From Chryseosolibacter sp964563295 (GTDB lineage: Bacteria; Bacteroidota; Bacteroidia; Cytophagales; Cyclobacteriaceae): a stretch of DNA of 9,580 bases. The first letter of the stretch is position 1, and each line of letters begins with the position of its first letter. Shown one piece after another: positions 7,027 through 9,580 of this stretch. Where the stretch lies: positions 1-9,580 of the forward strand of contig CAZLWX010000127.1 of NCBI GenBank assembly GCA_964563295.1. The letters are read 5' to 3'. Under the pieces are notes generated by a model, which worked only from the letters and a program-made list of their open reading frames with translations, was not told the origin of the DNA and did no database searches. The position numbers were made by a program, and so were the translations under genes.

Positions 7027-7995
7027 ATGGGAAAAATACTGGTCATTGGAAGCTCCAACACGGATCTCATCGCTAAAGTCGAGCGCTTTCCGGTTGCTGG
7101 CGAAACCATCCAGGGAAAGATGTTTCTTCAGGCGATGGGTGGAAAAGGCGCCAACCAGGCCCTTGCCGCGCACCGGAGTGGGGGCGACGTGTCATTCATC
7201 ACGTGCCTCGGCGATGATGCCAACGGGCGCAATACGCTTCAATACTATCAGCAGGAAGGCCTCGATGTTTCATCGGCCCTGGTCGTTGAAGGCATACCGA
7301 CCGGCACTGCCGTTATTCTCGTAAATGGTGAAGGCGAGAATTGCATTGTGATTACTCCAGGAGCCAACAATGAGTTGTCACCCCAGTACATCGACAGCGT
7401 CGCGAGACAGGTTGGCACAGCCAGCATCGTGATGTTGCAGATGGAAGTTCCGATGGAAACTGTGAAGCACGTGGTCGAACTTGCCGCTCAATTTGAAACG
7501 AAGGTCCTCCTGAACGTCGCGCCCGCGCGCGACATTGATGGTGAGCTACTGGAGATGGTGGACATACTGGTCGTCAATGAAACGGAAATCGAAAAGGTCT
7601 CGGGTCTGTCCATCGAGGATATCGGTGAAGAAAAAGTAATGGATGCGCTCATCAAGAAGGGAGCAAAAACGGTGATCCTGACGCTTGGCCGCAACGGATC
7701 GCTCGTTCGCCATGGAAAGATATTTCGTCACATTCCAGCCTATCAAGTGGATGCTGTCGACACGACGGCCGCGGGTGATACCTTTTGCGGCTCCCTGGTC
7801 GCTTGCCTGAGCAAAGGGAAAGACATGATTGCTTCCGTGCAGTTTGCCACCGCCGCTGCAGCACTTTGCGTTACGCGCATGGGCGCTCAGCCTTCCATCC
7901 CGACAGAAAAAGAAGTAAATAAATTTCTTGACCTTGACGTCGCTGTCATGGACAATGGATTCGCGAAAGCGGACAAACAAAAGAAGAACGGCTAG
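7027..7995 (+). CDS. rbsK: Ribokinase (PfkB family)
   Basis: This cytoplasmic enzyme phosphorylates D-ribose with ATP to ribose 5-phosphate, which enters the pentose phosphate pathway. The 322-residue protein has no signal peptide and is close to the 309 residues of E. coli RbsK. It shows the family motifs in order: the substrate-side start GSSNTDLIAKVERFPVAGET (8-27), GGKGANQA (38-45), NGEGENCIVITPGANNELSP (100-119), NETEIEKVSG (184-193), and DTTAAGDTFCG (245-255) with D251 as catalytic base. The VTRMGAQPSIP segment (282-292) closely matches the ribokinase monovalent-cation region and favours ribokinase over other PfkB sugar kinases. ATG 7027 was chosen because MGKILVIGSSNTD is the normal beginning; a longer in-frame start at 6895 overlaps the small membrane gene and adds 44 residues unlike the family. 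It is the strongest clue that ribose is the end product of the locus. Confidence 0.93.
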   Translation: MGKILVIGSSNTDLIAKVERFPVAGETIQGKMFLQAMGGKGANQALAAHRSGGDVSFITCLGDDANGRNTLQYYQQEGLDVSSALVVEGIPTGTAVILVNGEGENCIVITPGANNELSPQYIDSVARQVGTASIVMLQMEVPMETVKHVVELAAQFETKVLLNVAPARDIDGELLEMVDILVVNETEIEKVSGLSIEDIGEEKVMDALIKKGAKTVILTLGRNGSLVRHGKIFRHIPAYQVDAVDTTAAGDTFCGSLVACLSKGKDMIASVQFATAAAALCVTRMGAQPSIPTEKEVNKFLDLDVAVMDNGFAKADKQKKNG

Positions 7996-8003
7996 CACTG
8001 TCA

Positions 8004-9563
8004 ATGAAGATTTCAATTACAACGATACTTCCCCTCGCGATCCTTGCGGTAACAGCATGCGGTGGGCGTGTGAAGAACACCGGGATTCAAGACGAGGATC
8101 AGATTGTCTTGTCAAAGGAGAGGCTGAAGGACAAGATTAAGGGCGCGTGGGCAGCGCAAACGATAGGCGTAACATTCGGCGCGCCGGTGGAGTTTCATTA
8201 TAACTCCACGATGATCCAGGATAATCAGAAACTGGTATGGAATGACTCTTCCCTGGCGATAGAATTCCGCGATAAGCCAGGGACGTACGACGACATCTAC
8301 ATGGATCTTACCTTTATGAAGGTGATCGAAGAGAAAGGGGTTGATGCGCCGGCGGAAGAGTTTGCTGATGCAGTCGCCAACGCCGACTATAAATTATGGT
8401 TTGCCAATCAGACTGCGCGATACAACATTCAGAACGGCTTGAAGCCACCGCAGTCGGGCCACTGGCTGAACAATCCCTGCGCCGATGACATTGACTTTCA
8501 GATCGAAGCTGACTTTGCAGGACTGATGTCGCCCGGAATGCCGAACGCGGCGATCGATATCTGTGACAAGGTCGGGCATATTATGAACTATGGCGACGGA
8601 TACTACGGCGGCGTGTATGTGGCCACGTTGTATTCGCTGGCGCTGGTGGCCAACGATCCATCCGACATTGAGCGCATCGCTAAAGAGGCGCTGACGGCGA
8701 TTCCGGCGGAGAGCAAGTTTGCGCAATGTATCGCCGATGTGATCCGATGGCATTCAGAAGAGCCTGATGATTGGAAGGCCACATGGTACAAGGTCAACCG
8801 CAAGTGGGCAACGGATACCGGTTCGCCGCTGGGGATATTCCAGCCGTTTAACATCGACGCGAAAATCAATGCCGCATGGGTGCTGATGGGGTTACTATAC
8901 GGTGATGGAGATTTTACACGCACGTTTGAAATTGCCACACGCTGTGGCGACGATGCGGATTGCAACCCCGCTTCTGCCGGCGGAATTCTGGCGGCGATCG
9001 TCGGCTTTGACAAGATTCCTGATTTCTGGAAGCAGGGACTCGAGCGCGTTGCCGATATTCCATTCATGGGCACCACGATCTCGCTGAACACTGCCTACGA
9101 CATTTCCTATCGCCACGCCGAAAAGATGATTGCCAGCAATGGCGGCGAGATCCGGGAAGGAGACGTGGTTATCAATCGGCAACCACTTAAGACAGTACCG
9201 CTTGAGATCGCTTTCGAAGGGCATTATCCGGTAGCGACGGTCGTGCCCCACCGCACGAAAAACGAGATCTCATTCGAATTTGAAGGGATTGGTTTTGCGG
9301 TGGTCGGTCCGTCCAACATCAAAGACTACGGCGAACGCAATCATGTGTTTGAAACGCAAATGTTCATCGATGGTGAGTTGATCGAGGCCGCGAAACTTTA
9401 TACTGCCACAAACAATCGGAGGTTCACACCCTTCTGGCGATATCAGCTTCCAAAAGGCCACCACAAGGTTTCCATCAAGATACTTAACCCGGTCGACTAC
9501 GCCGATATTGAGCTCCGATATGTAGTGATCTATGATGATAAACCTTTTGTAGCCAGCTTTTAA
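8004..9563 (+). CDS. ADP-ribosylglycohydrolase-fold lipoprotein with extra C-terminal domain
   Basis: Family members remove ADP-ribose from proteins or cut related N- and O-ribosides using two metal ions. A lipoprotein signal ends VTAC (Cys19); the residues after it (GGRVKN) lack acidic charge, suggesting periplasmic rather than surface location. The core shows KIKGAWAAQTIGVTFGAPVE (44-63), the first metal motif YDDIYMD (95-101), a conserved middle (ADDIDFQIEADFAGLM at 160-175, VGHIMNYGDGYYGG at 190-203) and the second metal motif GDDADCNPASAGGILAA (315-331). D96, D97, D317 and D319 are kept, but the Thr usual after the last Asp is Cys320. Residues about 395-519 go beyond the normal core and look beta-rich, perhaps a sugar-binding domain. 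It lies 8 bases after the ribokinase gene, so it probably supplies ribose to it. The fold is confident; the true substrate (ADP-ribose, nucleoside or another riboside) is not. Confidence 0.88.
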   Translation: MKISITTILPLAILAVTACGGRVKNTGIQDEDQIVLSKERLKDKIKGAWAAQTIGVTFGAPVEFHYNSTMIQDNQKLVWNDSSLAIEFRDKPGTYDDIYMDLTFMKVIEEKGVDAPAEEFADAVANADYKLWFANQTARYNIQNGLKPPQSGHWLNNPCADDIDFQIEADFAGLMSPGMPNAAIDICDKVGHIMNYGDGYYGGVYVATLYSLALVANDPSDIERIAKEALTAIPAESKFAQCIADVIRWHSEEPDDWKATWYKVNRKWATDTGSPLGIFQPFNIDAKINAAWVLMGLLYGDGDFTRTFEIATRCGDDADCNPASAGGILAAIVGFDKIPDFWKQGLERVADIPFMGTTISLNTAYDISYRHAEKMIASNGGEIREGDVVINRQPLKTVPLEIAFEGHYPVATVVPHRTKNEISFEFEGIGFAVVGPSNIKDYGERNHVFETQMFIDGELIEAAKLYTATNNRRFTPFWRYQLPKGHHKVSIKILNPVDYADIELRYVVIYDDKPFVASF

Positions 9564-9580
9564 GTTGAAAAATTTAATTA

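Noticed and set aside
1..9580. CRISPR arrays, tRNA or rRNA genes, insertion sequences
   Set aside because: No regularly spaced repeats, tRNA-like folds, transposase reading frames or terminal inverted repeats were seen; nearly all sequence after base 208 is accounted for by six intact genes.

Overview
The window looks like a single-operon carbohydrate-uptake locus from the phylum Bacteroidota. The main evidence is an adjacent SusC-like TonB-dependent receptor and SusD-like lipoprotein, the absence of clear Shine-Dalgarno sequences, and a plausible Bacteroidota-type promoter (TTTG, 21-base spacer, TATACTTG). The fairly high GC content of the genes suggests an environmental lineage such as Cytophagales rather than a gut Bacteroides, but the sequence alone cannot settle this.

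Layout: bases 1-208 are an AT-rich control region. It carries two AAACGTTT-type palindromes with a central CG, a 15-base palindrome, and a promoter whose -33 box lies in one of the palindromes. Six genes then follow on the + strand: SusC-like receptor (209-3298), SusD-like lipoprotein (3320-4894), exported GH127/DUF1680-type furanosidase (4912-6804), a 68-residue single-span membrane protein (6801-7007), ribokinase (7027-7995) and an ADP-ribosylglycohydrolase-fold lipoprotein (8004-9563). Gaps between genes are 21, 17, -4, 19 and 8 bases, so one transcript is very likely. The window ends 17 bases after the last stop with no terminator seen.

How the genes could work together (inference): SusC/SusD import a ribose-containing or other furanoside ligand across the outer membrane. 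The GH127-like enzyme and the ADP-ribosylglycohydrolase-like lipoprotein release free pentose in the periplasm. An inner-membrane permease that is not in this window passes the sugar to the cytoplasm, where ribokinase makes ribose 5-phosphate. The logic resembles the ribose utilization system (rus) of Bacteroides thetaiotaomicron, which pairs SusC/D-like proteins with ribokinases. The enzyme set here is different: a putative cysteine glycosidase with a non-standard active-site loop, and an exported ADP-ribosylglycohydrolase homologue with an altered metal motif and an extra C-terminal domain. These two enzymes, whose substrate cannot be read from sequence, are the most interesting part of the window. 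No RNA genes, CRISPR arrays or mobile elements were seen.
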